This document shows, piece by piece, positions 1 through 8,450 of a DNA stretch of 64,000 bases. The notes below the pieces were generated by a model. That model ran no database searches. It was not told the DNA's origin and saw nothing but the letters and a program-made list of their open reading frames with translations. Within the stretch, counting starts at the first letter, position 1. Each line of letters begins with the position of its first letter. The stretch is taken from the NCBI RefSeq assembly GCF_018403285.1, contig NZ_BOSJ01000001.1, forward strand, positions 434,001 to 498,000, read 5' to 3'. Both the position numbers and the translations under genes were made by a program. The DNA is from Paenibacillus sp. J45TS6 (GTDB taxonomy: Bacteria; Bacillota; Bacilli; Paenibacillales; Paenibacillaceae).

Positions 1-561
1 CCCTGTATCCACAAGCCCCGTACAAGTTACTTCCACTCCTCCTATCTCAACAATAATGTCTCCGAAAAAAACAGACATCTGTTCCGTCTTTCTTTTGCTT
101 GACTGCACTCCTTTAAAAACAAGCAGAACCGCAAAAAAAGTAATAAATACAAACCAAAAGCCAACCTGGAGTTCAAAAGAGACTCCGCCTGTCGTCGTAA
201 ATAAAATACCATTAAATAAATCAGCTGAACTCTGCAGCATATAATGAACGCCAAGCACGCCGCCCGCTGCCACAAAATTAACTACATAAAACGTCCCTAT
301 TGTTTTTGTAAATGCTTGTAAACTATGAAATCCAAATGCGGTCCAGATCATAAACAGGGATAATGTGAATTTAATTAAGAACGTGTACAAAAAAGTAAGT
401 TCCGGAACAAACATCATTACTACATACAAAGCCCCGATGATCGAAGAAATGATCATTCTCCACCATTTTGGCTTTTTCTTCTGCATCCAAGCGGTAAGGA
501 ACAGCAGCACCCAGTCAATAAGCAGGTTCGTTAGAAAAATCAAGTCGATATATACAACCAG
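1..561 (-). CDS. spoIIGA: SpoIIGA, sigma-E processing peptidase (3' end beyond window)
   Basis: Membrane-embedded aspartic protease that removes the pro-sequence of sigma-E in the mother cell after septation. The frame is open to the left edge, giving 187 N-terminal codons. Translation shows several hydrophobic segments starting with VVYIDLIFLTNLLIDWVL, then a soluble stretch ending in TGLVDTG, where VDTG matches the start of the family's catalytic DTGN or DSGN motif. Location directly after ftsZ is the standard Bacillales position. An in-frame TGA lies just upstream, so the likely start is CTG at 561, preceded by AGGTG at about 7 nt. No ATG, GTG or TTG fits better; the first in-frame TTG is six codons in. 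The start is the least certain part. Confidence 0.88.
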   Translation of the reverse strand, partial: MVVYIDLIFLTNLLIDWVLLFLTAWMQKKKPKWWRMIISSIIGALYVVMMFVPELTFLYTFLIKFTLSLFMIWTAFGFHSLQAFTKTIGTFYVVNFVAAGGVLGVHYMLQSSADLFNGILFTTTGGVSFELQVGFWFVFITFFAVLLVFKGVQSSKRKTEQMSVFFGDIIVEIGGVEVTCTGLVDTG

Positions 562-599
562 GTCCTCTCACCTGCCTTACATAAATCATGAATACATTC

Positions 600-666
600 A
601 GTATAAGGAGAAGATATCTCAAAGTCTGTCTAAACGTGGGAAGTGATTTGTACTATTTTTGTCGTA
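600..666 (-). promoter_or_regulatory. spoIIG-type promoter with Spo0A-box-like sites
   Basis: On the minus strand a -10-like TATACT (605-600) lies 21 bp from TAGACA (632-627), or 22 bp if TTAGAC is taken as the hexamer. That is too long for an ordinary sigma-A promoter. The -35 overlaps TGTCTAA (627-633), and TGTCGTA lies at 660-666; each matches the Spo0A box TGTCGAA at 6 of 7 positions. The B. subtilis spoIIG promoter also has a long spacer and Spo0A boxes over the -35. Predicted by eye. Confidence 0.5.
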
Positions 667-674
667 AAAAGAAA

Positions 675-723
675 ATAAAAAAGACTGTAGACAAACTAGG
701 TTTAGGCTAGTTTGTCTACAGTC
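675..723 (-). terminator. Rho-independent terminator after ftsZ
   Basis: A perfect 17-bp stem (683-699 with 707-723) and a 7-nt loop are followed, on the minus strand, by a T-rich run. It separates the ftsA-ftsZ transcript from spoIIGA, so spoIIGA needs its own promoter. Confidence 0.93.
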
Positions 724-769
724 TGCCAGCAGTCCAATGGACTGCAGTTCGTTATGCATAAAAAGACGA

Positions 770-1900
770 TTATTCGTTATGATTGCTGCCATTATTTCTT
801 GAGCGATTACGTAAGAAAGTCGGAATATCAAGTTGATCCGAACCCGGCCCATTACTGAACGGTTTCAGGTTGTTGTTTGATGGACGGCTCTCTTGCGGTT
901 CAGTAGATTGAACCGGTTTGCGAGTAGACTGCGGGATAGGATCTGGCTTACTCTCGAATCCTGTCGCGATAACCGTAACTTTGATTTCCTCTTTCAGGTT
1001 CTCGTCAATGATCGCACCAAAGATCATATTCACTTCCAGATCGGAAGCAGAAGTAACAATCTCGGCTGCTTCATTTACCTCATACAAGGACAGGTTAGAA
1101 CCACCTGTAATGTTCATGATAACACCGCGAGCTCCTTCAATCGAAGTCTCCAGAAGCGGACTCATAATTGCTTTGCGTGCAGCTTCTGCAGCCCGATTCT
1201 CTCCCGTAGCCATACCGATACCCATAAGTGCAGAACCGCGTTCTGTCATAATGGTTTTTACATCGGCAAAGTCAAGGTTGATAAGACCCGGAACTTGGAT
1301 CAAGTCAGAGATACCTTGTACTGCTTGGCGAAGAACATTATCTGCTTCGCGGAAAGCTTCAAGCATTGGAGTCTTTTTGTCTACAATCTCAAGCAAACGA
1401 TCATTTGGAATCACAATCAGTGTATCTACTTTTTCTTTGAGAGCTTCAATACCGTGCTCTGCTTGATTGTAACGTTTACGTCCTTCGAATGTAAATGGAC
1501 GTGTAACCACACCAACTGTTAACGCTCCGCACTCTTTAGCGATCTCAGCGATAACAGGAGCAGCACCTGTTCCTGTACCTCCGCCCATACCAGCAGTAAC
1601 GAACACCATGTCCGCACCTTTTAAGGTATTCGCAATCAGATCACGAGACTCTTCTGCAGCCTTTTTACCTACTTCTGGATTAGCACCAGCGCCAAGTCCT
1701 CTTGTGAGCTTATCACCGATTTGAAGTTTATGTTCTGAGCGGGCTAAATGAAGTGCTTGAGCATCCGTATTCACCGTAATGAATTCGACTCCTTGCACAC
1801 CATTCTCAATCATTCGATTAACAGCATTACTTCCGCCGCCACCGACACCTATTACTTTTATCTGAGCCAAGCTCTCCATATCGAAATCAAATTCCAACAT
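770..1900 (-). CDS. ftsZ: Cell division protein FtsZ
   Basis: Tubulin-like GTPase that polymerises at midcell into the Z-ring and recruits the divisome. The 376-aa protein starts MLEFDFD and carries the tubulin signature GGGTGTG near residue 105, the NLDFADVK T7 loop that completes the neighbouring subunit's active site, a variable linker rich in P, S and N, and the C-terminal peptide DIPTFLRNR that binds FtsA and other partners. The ATG at 1900 was chosen because a G-rich ribosome site (GGGGGAGATGG) precedes it and the family begins here; the frame extends 7 codons further upstream. It follows ftsA at 152 nt and ends before a strong terminator. Confidence 0.98.
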   Translation of the reverse strand: MLEFDFDMESLAQIKVIGVGGGGSNAVNRMIENGVQGVEFITVNTDAQALHLARSEHKLQIGDKLTRGLGAGANPEVGKKAAEESRDLIANTLKGADMVFVTAGMGGGTGTGAAPVIAEIAKECGALTVGVVTRPFTFEGRKRYNQAEHGIEALKEKVDTLIVIPNDRLLEIVDKKTPMLEAFREADNVLRQAVQGISDLIQVPGLINLDFADVKTIMTERGSALMGIGMATGENRAAEAARKAIMSPLLETSIEGARGVIMNITGGSNLSLYEVNEAAEIVTSASDLEVNMIFGAIIDENLKEEIKVTVIATGFESKPDPIPQSTRKPVQSTEPQESRPSNNNLKPFSNGPGSDQLDIPTFLRNRSRNNGSNHNE

Positions 1901-2052
1901 ACTTTTCCATCTCCCCCTCATGTGTGCATGGATGGCTCGTCCACGTTCCGAAAATGAATCCAGACCATTTCATATATCGACGAACAATACCATTTCGTAA
2001 AGATCACTCGAAAACGAATCGTTCAAGGATCTATGAAATGGATTCAGACATG

Positions 2053-3324
2053 CTATATCAATTCACTGAACATATTTTTTAAGCGTTCGAAAAACCCCGG
2101 TTTTTGTTCTTCTTCCGGAGCCGGATTCGGCTTAACTCGATTGGTTGGTTTTTTGTTATTGCTTCCGCCACCAGGATTATTATTCGCTGGTCTTACTTTG
2201 ATACCACGAATGACGTTATGCAAAATCCCCACACCGCTCGTATAGCCTGGATCCCTTACACCGATATAATCCGGCACTGCGATTCTAACTGAAGCAGCAA
2301 GTTCATGTCTAGCAACCTGTAACACACCTGGCATCGCTACAGTACCGCCTGTTAGTATATAACCTCCAGGTAGCTCTGTATAACCCAGTCGCTTCACTTC
2401 TTGATGAATTAATTGGAAGATTTCTTGCACACGAGGTTCTATGATCGCTGCCAAATCTTCCTGAGTAAATTCTTTATCCACGTTACTGCCAATACGTGTT
2501 ACTTTGAATACTACATCACTAGCTGCATCATCAAGCCAAGCACAGCCATACTTAAGCTTGACCTTCTCAGCTTGCTCTGTCAAGGTTCGCAGTCCGTAAG
2601 CAATATCGTTAGTAACAAACTCACCACCGATTGGTAGTGTCGAAGTTGCCACCATGGAGCCTTCCTCAAACACGGCAATCGTGGTCATTCCTGCACCGAT
2701 ATCAACCAGTACAGAACCCATTCCTTTTTCATCTTTGGATAAGGACAATAGCCCCGCTCCAAGAGACATGAGCACCAGATCTTTCACTTTCAGTCCTGAT
2801 TTCTCAACGCAGCGCAACAAGTTATGTATGGCAGTCTTCGCCCCTGTAATGATCGTCGCTTCAACTTCAAGACGAACACCGATCATACCGCGAGGATCCT
2901 GAATTCCTTCAAGACCATCAACTACATACTGCCTTGCCACAACATCTATGATCTCACGTTCCGGCGGGATCGCGATGACTTCTGCTGCTTTCAACACCCG
3001 TTCCATGTCTTCTTCACCGATCTCGCGGTCCTCATTTGATACTGCCACAACACCGTGGCTTGTCATAAGCCCGATATGATTTCCAGAGATCCCGACATAA
3101 ACTTCGGATATTTGAATACCAACCATACGTTCCGCGTGATCTACTGCGTTGCGGATCGATTGTACAGTCTGGTCAATGTCTACAATTGCACCTTTACGAA
3201 TTCCTTCTGAGTCGGCAGATCCAACTCCAATAATATTAAAGGTTCCATTATTAATTTCCCCAATAATAGCCCGAACTTTGGATGTACCGATGTCCAAACT
3301 AACAATGATGTCATTGTTGCTCAA
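2053..3324 (-). CDS. ftsA: Cell division protein FtsA
   Basis: Actin-fold ATPase that anchors FtsZ filaments to the membrane and links them to later division proteins. The 423-aa protein has the N-terminal LDIGTSKVRAIIG nucleotide-binding loop, a central SHS2-type insertion, a second phosphate loop (VDIGAGMTTIAVF) and GGYILTGGTVAMPG. A basic, proline-rich linker leads to the C-terminal amphipathic helix FFERLKNMFSELI, the expected membrane-targeting element. The start is TTG at 3324, preceded by a full AGGAGGTG site at 8 nt. The gene is the first of the ftsA-ftsZ pair and has about 357 nt of upstream non-coding DNA with promoter candidates. Confidence 0.98.
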   Translation of the reverse strand: MSNNDIIVSLDIGTSKVRAIIGEINNGTFNIIGVGSADSEGIRKGAIVDIDQTVQSIRNAVDHAERMVGIQISEVYVGISGNHIGLMTSHGVVAVSNEDREIGEEDMERVLKAAEVIAIPPEREIIDVVARQYVVDGLEGIQDPRGMIGVRLEVEATIITGAKTAIHNLLRCVEKSGLKVKDLVLMSLGAGLLSLSKDEKGMGSVLVDIGAGMTTIAVFEEGSMVATSTLPIGGEFVTNDIAYGLRTLTEQAEKVKLKYGCAWLDDAASDVVFKVTRIGSNVDKEFTQEDLAAIIEPRVQEIFQLIHQEVKRLGYTELPGGYILTGGTVAMPGVLQVARHELAASVRIAVPDYIGVRDPGYTSGVGILHNVIRGIKVRPANNNPGGGSNNKKPTNRVKPNPAPEEEQKPGFFERLKNMFSELI

Positions 3325-3382
3325 GTCTGTGGCACCTCCTGACTCCGATTAATATACGTTCTTTTAAACAAACACTCTCTAC

Positions 3383-3411
3383 ATATTCAACACGTTTAAG
3401 GCTTTCCCTCT
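3383..3411 (-). promoter_or_regulatory. Candidate sigma-H promoter for ftsA-ftsZ
   Basis: Minus strand: AGAGGGAAA (411-403), 11 bp, GTTGAATAT (391-383). Against the sigma-H pattern RNAGGAWWW / RNNGAATWW, the -35 has one mismatch and the -10 none. B. subtilis ftsAZ has a sigma-H promoter that supports the polar division of sporulation, so the position fits. Confidence 0.5.
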
Positions 3412-3436
3412 TTTTTCAACAAATTTTTTGGGTGCC

Positions 3437-3465
3437 TTCATATGGAGATAAGAAGCACATATCAA
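3437..3465 (-). promoter_or_regulatory. Candidate sigma-A promoter for ftsA-ftsZ
   Basis: Minus strand: TTGATA (3465-3460), 17-bp spacer, TATGAA (3442-3437). The -35 matches 5 of 6 and the -10 matches 4 of 6. Plausible vegetative promoter; no TSS evidence. Confidence 0.4.
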
Positions 3466-3681
3466 CTGCCTTTACTCAATTGATATAAGGTATGTCTCCT
3501 AATTGTCTCTAAGTTTGTTCACGAGTTTAACCGTCACAAACGATTCTAGTCAAATTTCAAAGAAAAAAGAAGGAAATGATAGCAAGATGCATATAGTGTA
3601 AAGTGTAACATTTTTTCATACGATCAGAAAGTGCTATCTTCACACGTCCATTGTTTTCCATTATAATTGCATAAATTTAGA

Positions 3682-4461
3682 TCATTCAGCTGTCTCTAAT
3701 TCCTCATCTTCCTCTGTGTCTGGAATAAAAGGTTCATAGGAATCTGCTTCAAGCATGGTGATGATCCCTGGTTTCTCCGTTTCAATCACTTGATTCAAAT
3801 AGCTTACCTTATCTTCTAACAAGGAAACCGTAGTAATCACTTCAAACTGTGATTTCGTGTAAAGTTTAATTCGATCAGGAAACGACGGGGTAGGCGATGG
3901 CATAATTTCAGAAATATCTGTGGTGAGTTCATTCGGTATGTTCTTAAGGATCTCAGACAACTCTGTTTTTAACGGATTGCCATCCTCCCAATGTGTCAAG
4001 ATCGGTTTTTCTACGGCCATTCCGCTATCAGGAAGCGTAACACTCACTCCACTGGATAAAATAGCATGAAGCTGTCCGTCTGCAGCCAGTTCGTAAGCTA
4101 CTGGATCATATTCTTTAATGTGAATTACGATTGTACCTGGGAACTGCTTGTCCACTGTTGCCTCAGATACAGAAGCAATTTCTTCCAACTTCTTCTCTAT
4201 ATCATTGCCATTATCACTAAAAAACGGATTACCCACTTTAAGACCGCTCTTTGCTAGAATCTCATCTTTAGTAGTAAACACATTTCCATCAATCTGAACC
4301 TGAGAAATTTTGCTAACTGGCGATCTGAAAAATATAACAGCAAGTATAGCAATGAATAAAAGGATTAGGATCGTGATTAATTTACGGCTTGTTTTACGTT
4401 TTGGCATGCTCTCTTTTTTGAGAGCGGGCAATTGATTTTTTGGCATAAATCTCCGCTCCAT
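3682..4461 (-). CDS. divIB: Cell division protein DivIB (FtsQ family)
   Basis: Bitopic divisome protein that forms a subcomplex with FtsL and DivIC outside the membrane. The 259-aa product has a basic N-terminal tail, one membrane segment around residues 28-47 (LITILILLFIAILAVIFF), a POTRA domain beginning ISQVQIDGNVFTTKDEIL, and a C-terminal beta domain ending in an acidic tail. Two in-frame starts are possible: ATG at 4461 with GAGG about 5 nt ahead, and ATG at 4446 (MPKNQLPAL) with GGAG about 6 nt ahead. I give the longer form. It lies between murA and ftsA, the usual place. Confidence 0.92.
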   Translation of the reverse strand: MERRFMPKNQLPALKKESMPKRKTSRKLITILILLFIAILAVIFFRSPVSKISQVQIDGNVFTTKDEILAKSGLKVGNPFFSDNGNDIEKKLEEIASVSEATVDKQFPGTIVIHIKEYDPVAYELAADGQLHAILSSGVSVTLPDSGMAVEKPILTHWEDGNPLKTELSEILKNIPNELTTDISEIMPSPTPSFPDRIKLYTKSQFEVITTVSLLEDKVSYLNQVIETEKPGIITMLEADSYEPFIPDTEEDEELETAE

Positions 4462-4577
4462 AAAAGCCTCATTGTCCCCTCAAAAAGAGGGGACTTTCAA
4501 GGCAAGTTTGTGCTTAAAATGATACTGATTGGAATATATATAAGCATCGTTATTCTCACTGACCAAGGGGATAACAA

Positions 4578-5849
4578 TTACGGTGCAACAAAGCTCACCG
4601 GCTGACGTTCCACAGAAGCCCCAAGTGATTGAAACAACTGCTCAATTCGATCATAACCCCGATCAATATGATGCACTTGTTCAACGACGGTTCTCCCTTG
4701 AGCGGCAAGTCCTGCAATAACAAGCGCAGCACCGGCGCGTAAATCGGTTGCTTCTACTGTGGCCCCATAAAGCCGTGGGACACCACGTATAAAAGCTGCG
4801 TTCATATCGACAGAAATATCAGCACCCATTACATTCAGTTCATCAACATGCTTAAATCTTGCTTCAAAGACCGTCTCCTTCATCACACTAAATCCATCTG
4901 CCAAACTGAGTAACACCATAACCTGTGATTGAAGATCTGTAGGAAACGAAGGGTATGGTGAAGTAACAATACGATCAACCGCTTTAGGTCGCCCCAAACA
5001 GCTTACGTTTATTATATCATTGCATACACTCGTTTGAACACCGGCGCGCTTCAGCACGTGGATAAGAGAATTTAAATGTGCAGGATTGCAGTGAGTAAGA
5101 GTGACATTTCCCCTTGTTGCAGCAGCTGCAATCAGCACTGTACCTGCCACAATCCGGTCCGGTATAATCTCATAGGTACAAGAGGTTAAATGATTGACTC
5201 CGTGAATCGTAATGGTACTCGTGCCCGCCCCGATAATGTTCGCTCCCATTGCATTCAGGAAATTTTGAAGATCCTGAATCTCGGGTTCTCTTGCTGCATT
5301 CGTGATCGTTGTCGTCCCTCTGGCTGTCGCGGCAGCCATCATAATATTTTCCGTGGCCCCGACACTTGGAAAATCAAGTTGTACATCTGCACCGATTAGT
5401 TTTTTAGCACGGCAGGTAATTTGAGAATCTTTCTCCTCAATAACCGCACCCAGCGCCTCGAGTCCCCTCAAATGCAGATCTATCTTTCTTTCTCCGATCG
5501 CACATCCCCCAGGCTGATAGATGGACACCTCTCCAAATCTTGCAAGCAAAGGACCCATTAAAAAAATGGAGGAGCGCATCTTGCTCATTAAGTCTTCCGG
5601 TACTCTAGCAGAACTGACTAAGGATGTGTCGATGGTTACTTTTCCTAAGTCATGTTTTGCACCACATCCGAGCCGTTCTAAAATGTGTAACATCACCTCA
5701 ATGTCGAGCAAATGAGGTACATTATGGAGCTGCGTGTTTCCTTCTGCAAGTAAACTTGCTGCCATGATAGGCAAAGCAGCATTTTTAGCTCCATGGATAC
5801 GTATGGATCCTGATAGGGGTTTCCCGCCTTCAATCACCAATTTGTCCAA
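4578..5849 (-). CDS. murA: UDP-GlcNAc 1-carboxyvinyltransferase MurA
   Basis: First committed step of peptidoglycan synthesis: transfers enolpyruvate from PEP to UDP-GlcNAc in the cytoplasm. The protein is 423 aa with the EPSP-synthase-like fold, conserved K22-N23 and the catalytic cysteine C116 in PGGCAIGER; C116 is the residue modified by fosfomycin. The start is TTG at 5849, with GGAGGTG 6 nt upstream; a GTG three codons earlier overlaps that ribosome site and is unlikely. In B. subtilis murB occupies the slot between murG and divIB, so here MurA replaces it. A second MurA may exist elsewhere in the genome, as in other Bacillales. Confidence 0.97.
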   Translation of the reverse strand: MDKLVIEGGKPLSGSIRIHGAKNAALPIMAASLLAEGNTQLHNVPHLLDIEVMLHILERLGCGAKHDLGKVTIDTSLVSSARVPEDLMSKMRSSIFLMGPLLARFGEVSIYQPGGCAIGERKIDLHLRGLEALGAVIEEKDSQITCRAKKLIGADVQLDFPSVGATENIMMAAATARGTTTITNAAREPEIQDLQNFLNAMGANIIGAGTSTITIHGVNHLTSCTYEIIPDRIVAGTVLIAAAATRGNVTLTHCNPAHLNSLIHVLKRAGVQTSVCNDIINVSCLGRPKAVDRIVTSPYPSFPTDLQSQVMVLLSLADGFSVMKETVFEARFKHVDELNVMGADISVDMNAAFIRGVPRLYGATVEATDLRAGAALVIAGLAAQGRTVVEQVHHIDRGYDRIEQLFQSLGASVERQPVSFVAP

Positions 5850-6185
5850 GTGTATCACCTCCGAGTTTACCCGTTCACCCTAGTTCTTGATCGCTTCGAC
5901 CCGGTTTATACCGTCCATTTCATTGCCTGATCGAGAAGCGTCCACAAGGTAGAACGTCCTCTGCTGTTTCTCTCCAGGAAGCGCATCAGCGTAATCTAGG
6001 CGCTGCTTTGCAATTCCCCTCAAGTCAGTTCAGCGGATAATAGTATTGTTTATGACACACCCGGACATTTACTTCGTCCAAAAGGTGAATGTCACAATTG
6101 ATAAGGTATCTTATGTAAGGAGTACCTTGTGTGTGACAATCGCCTAGGGACAGTTTTACGTTGCATGGAGACTTTTATATTCCAT
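5850..6185. other. murG-murA intergenic region with inverted repeat
   Basis: This 336-nt stretch has no convincing ORF. It contains an interrupted inverted repeat (6090-6096 with 6132-6138, and 6103-6108 with 6123-6128), and in the middle a smaller palindrome ATAAG-GTAT-CTTAT. The minus-strand RNA could fold into a hairpin, but no long U-run follows, so it is not a clear terminator. A weak minus-strand promoter (TTGTCA, 18 bp, CATAAG) overlaps it. No murB remnant was recognised. Confidence 0.5.
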
Positions 6186-7295
6186 TTATTTTTTTGTCGC
6201 AATACGTTTCATTTCAGCTACTAATAAGGAGGCAGAATCCGGTTTTCCCAGACGCTTTGAAGCTTCCGTCATGGAGCGCTGAATCTTCTCATCTTTCATA
6301 ATATCTTCAATATTCTGGAATAAAGCAATACCCGTAAGGTCCTTCTCAAGCAGCATCCGAGCTGCTCCCGCTTTTTCCAGCGTTCTTGCATTCGCTTCTT
6401 GATGGTTATTGGTTACATTCGGTGAAGGAATGAGAATAGCAGGAATTCCAAGCGAGGTAATCTCCGCAAGAAAAGAAGCGCCGGCCCGGTTAACGATTAA
6501 CGAGGTAGCTGCCAGCACCTCAGGCATGTTGTGCACGTACGGTAGAACATGCAGATAACTTGGAATATGTCCTAAACGTTCCTTTATTGCCTGAAGTGTT
6601 GATTCATAATAGCCATCCCCTGTTACGTATACCACATGGACCTCGCCTAGGTTCTTCAGCTGATCCGCCATTTGGATCATTGCATCATTGATCGCTTTAG
6701 CTCCTCTGCTGCCGCCTACAATCAATACTACTTTACTCCCCTTCGGAATACCAAGCGAAGCAAATCCACGCTCCGGGTTCGCATGTTGTACCGTAGTAGC
6801 TCGCGGATTGCCGGTATATATGGTGTTCTTAGCGGAAGAGAAGGCTTTCTCAGCCCCTTCAAAGCTAACAGCCACCGTATCGACGTACCGACTCAAAAAC
6901 TTGTTGGTGAGTCCAGGAATCGCATTTTGTTCATGTATAATGCTTGGGATACCTAGTTTTGCTGCAGCATACACAACAGGACCACATACATAACCGCCAG
7001 TACCCACAACTACATCGGGTTTAAATTCCTTCAGCATTTTTCTGGATTCCTTTACTGCTTCCAGAAAACGAAGGATCGTTTTCACATTATCAAAAGATAA
7101 CTTTCTTTTGAAACCAGATATTTCAATCGATTTAAAAGGGATGTTCTCTTGTGGAACAAGTTTGCTTTCCAGCCCCTTTTTACCTCCGATATATAAAAAT
7201 TCCGCCGTTTTATCTTCTGATTCTAATTGTCTTGCGACAGCAACAGCCGGATAAATATGTCCGCCTGTTCCGCCGCCGGTTAGTACAACGCGCAT
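6186..7295 (-). CDS. murG: MurG, lipid II-forming GlcNAc transferase
   Basis: Membrane-associated GT-B glycosyltransferase that adds GlcNAc from UDP-GlcNAc to lipid I, giving lipid II. The 369-aa protein starts MRVVLTGGGTGGHIYPA with the GGGTGGH loop, has the second glycine loop GGSRGAKAIND, and the C-terminal donor-site region NRAGASFLAEITSLGIPAIL and NHQEANA. The ATG at 7295 begins the canonical N-terminus, with GAGGTG upstream. A GTG at 7307 would add four residues but lies inside that ribosome site. The gene starts 8 nt after the ftsW/spoVE stop codon, so translation is probably coupled. Confidence 0.97.
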   Translation of the reverse strand: MRVVLTGGGTGGHIYPAVAVARQLESEDKTAEFLYIGGKKGLESKLVPQENIPFKSIEISGFKRKLSFDNVKTILRFLEAVKESRKMLKEFKPDVVVGTGGYVCGPVVYAAAKLGIPSIIHEQNAIPGLTNKFLSRYVDTVAVSFEGAEKAFSSAKNTIYTGNPRATTVQHANPERGFASLGIPKGSKVVLIVGGSRGAKAINDAMIQMADQLKNLGEVHVVYVTGDGYYESTLQAIKERLGHIPSYLHVLPYVHNMPEVLAATSLIVNRAGASFLAEITSLGIPAILIPSPNVTNNHQEANARTLEKAGAARMLLEKDLTGIALFQNIEDIMKDEKIQRSMTEASKRLGKPDSASLLVAEMKRIATKK

Positions 7296-7303
7296 GAATA
7301 TCG

Positions 7304-8401
7304 TCACCTCGCATAACGTGATAAATTAAGTAAAATTCCTAGTGCTGTAAGCATCAGCGTCAGAGATGAACCTCCATAACTGATTAACGGGAGCGTAATC
7401 CCCGTAACAGGCATCAGCCCAATAACAACTCCAATATTAATGATTACCTGAACAGCAACCATTCCCACAATACCTACCCCAAGCAGACTTCCAAAAGCAT
7501 CCGGAATCGTCATCGCAACTCGCATCCCTCTCCATACCAGCATCAAAAAGAGCATAAGTACGATGAGACCGCCTATAAACCCGAGTTCTTCCGCTAGAAT
7601 AGAAAAAATAAAGTCCGTTTGCGGTTCCGGAACATAACTATATTTCTGTCGGCTCATTCCAAGACCCAGCCCTCCAAGTCCCCCCGGACCGATCGCGTAT
7701 AGGGATTGGAGAATTTGATAACCGGAGCCCAGCGGATCTGACCAAGGATCAAGAAAAGCGGTGATCCGCTTTAGACGATAAGGAGCTGCTGCGATAAGGC
7801 CCGCAAAACCCACTAAACCACCCAAACCAAGCAACAGCAAATGTTTCATTCTTGCCCCCGCCGTAAAAATAATCAGCATAGAAGCTCCCATCATTACCGT
7901 GCCGGTCCCAAGGTCTGGCTGAAGCATAATAAGACCAAATGCGGTTCCCATTAAAGCAAGCGGCGGCAATAATCCCGATGTAAAATTTTTAATTGCAGCC
8001 GGGTCTTTACTGAGCCATTTGGCCAGAAATAAGATCATCCCGAGCTTCATAAACTCGGAGGGCTGAATACCGAACGAACTGATTCCGAGCCAACTTCTCG
8101 CTCCGCCGCGAACAACGCCGACTCCAGGAATCAATACGATAATAAGCAAGATAAAACAAAAAATAAGGATATACTTTGCATAATTGCGCCAAATCCGATA
8201 ATCCACATTTGCAGTGAAAAACATGGCAGCTAGCCCCAGCCCCGCAAATAACAACTGCCTCTTTACAAAATAGAAAGAGTCGCCGTATTGACGGAAAGCG
8301 AGGACGGAACCCGCACTGTATACCATTACAAGACCGATGGCAAGTAAAGATACAATGCAGATGATCAGCCAAAAATCGGGCGCCGGACGGGTCTGTTTCA
8401 T
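7304..8401 (-). CDS. spoVE: SEDS glycosyltransferase FtsW/SpoVE
   Basis: Polytopic SEDS-family peptidoglycan polymerase that works with a class B PBP. The 365-aa protein has about ten hydrophobic segments and family motifs: GGARSWLGISSFGIQPSEF, LQPDLGTG, GGLGGLGLG, PEPQTDFIFSILAEELGF, and the C-terminal TGITLPLISYGGSS. Position between murD and murG is that of spoVE in B. subtilis, where the product makes spore cortex with SpoVD; spoVD is also in this cluster. A division FtsW role cannot be excluded, because a separate ftsW would lie outside the window. GAGGTGG precedes the ATG. Confidence 0.93.
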   Translation of the reverse strand: MKQTRPAPDFWLIICIVSLLAIGLVMVYSAGSVLAFRQYGDSFYFVKRQLLFAGLGLAAMFFTANVDYRIWRNYAKYILIFCFILLIIVLIPGVGVVRGGARSWLGISSFGIQPSEFMKLGMILFLAKWLSKDPAAIKNFTSGLLPPLALMGTAFGLIMLQPDLGTGTVMMGASMLIIFTAGARMKHLLLLGLGGLVGFAGLIAAAPYRLKRITAFLDPWSDPLGSGYQILQSLYAIGPGGLGGLGLGMSRQKYSYVPEPQTDFIFSILAEELGFIGGLIVLMLFLMLVWRGMRVAMTIPDAFGSLLGVGIVGMVAVQVIINIGVVIGLMPVTGITLPLISYGGSSLTLMLTALGILLNLSRYAR

Positions 8402-8450
8402 TGGAGGCCACCTCTTACATATGTAGTAGGGGCTTATCCAACCCCCCTAC

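Larger units (their letters stand above)
3325..3681. other. divIB-ftsA intergenic region
   Basis: This 357-nt AT-rich stretch has no credible ORF. It holds the ftsA ribosome site and two minus-strand promoter candidates, listed separately. No terminator is obvious after divIB, so read-through from the upstream mur genes is possible. Confidence 0.7.

Noticed and set aside
893-1522. 209-aa plus-strand ORF opposite ftsZ
   Set aside because: It is a mirror of the ftsZ codons, has no ribosome site or family resemblance, and lies wholly within a certain gene.
5850-6186. Degraded murB between murG and murA
   Set aside because: The gap was read on the minus strand; no MurB-like stretch was seen, only an inverted repeat and weak promoter elements.
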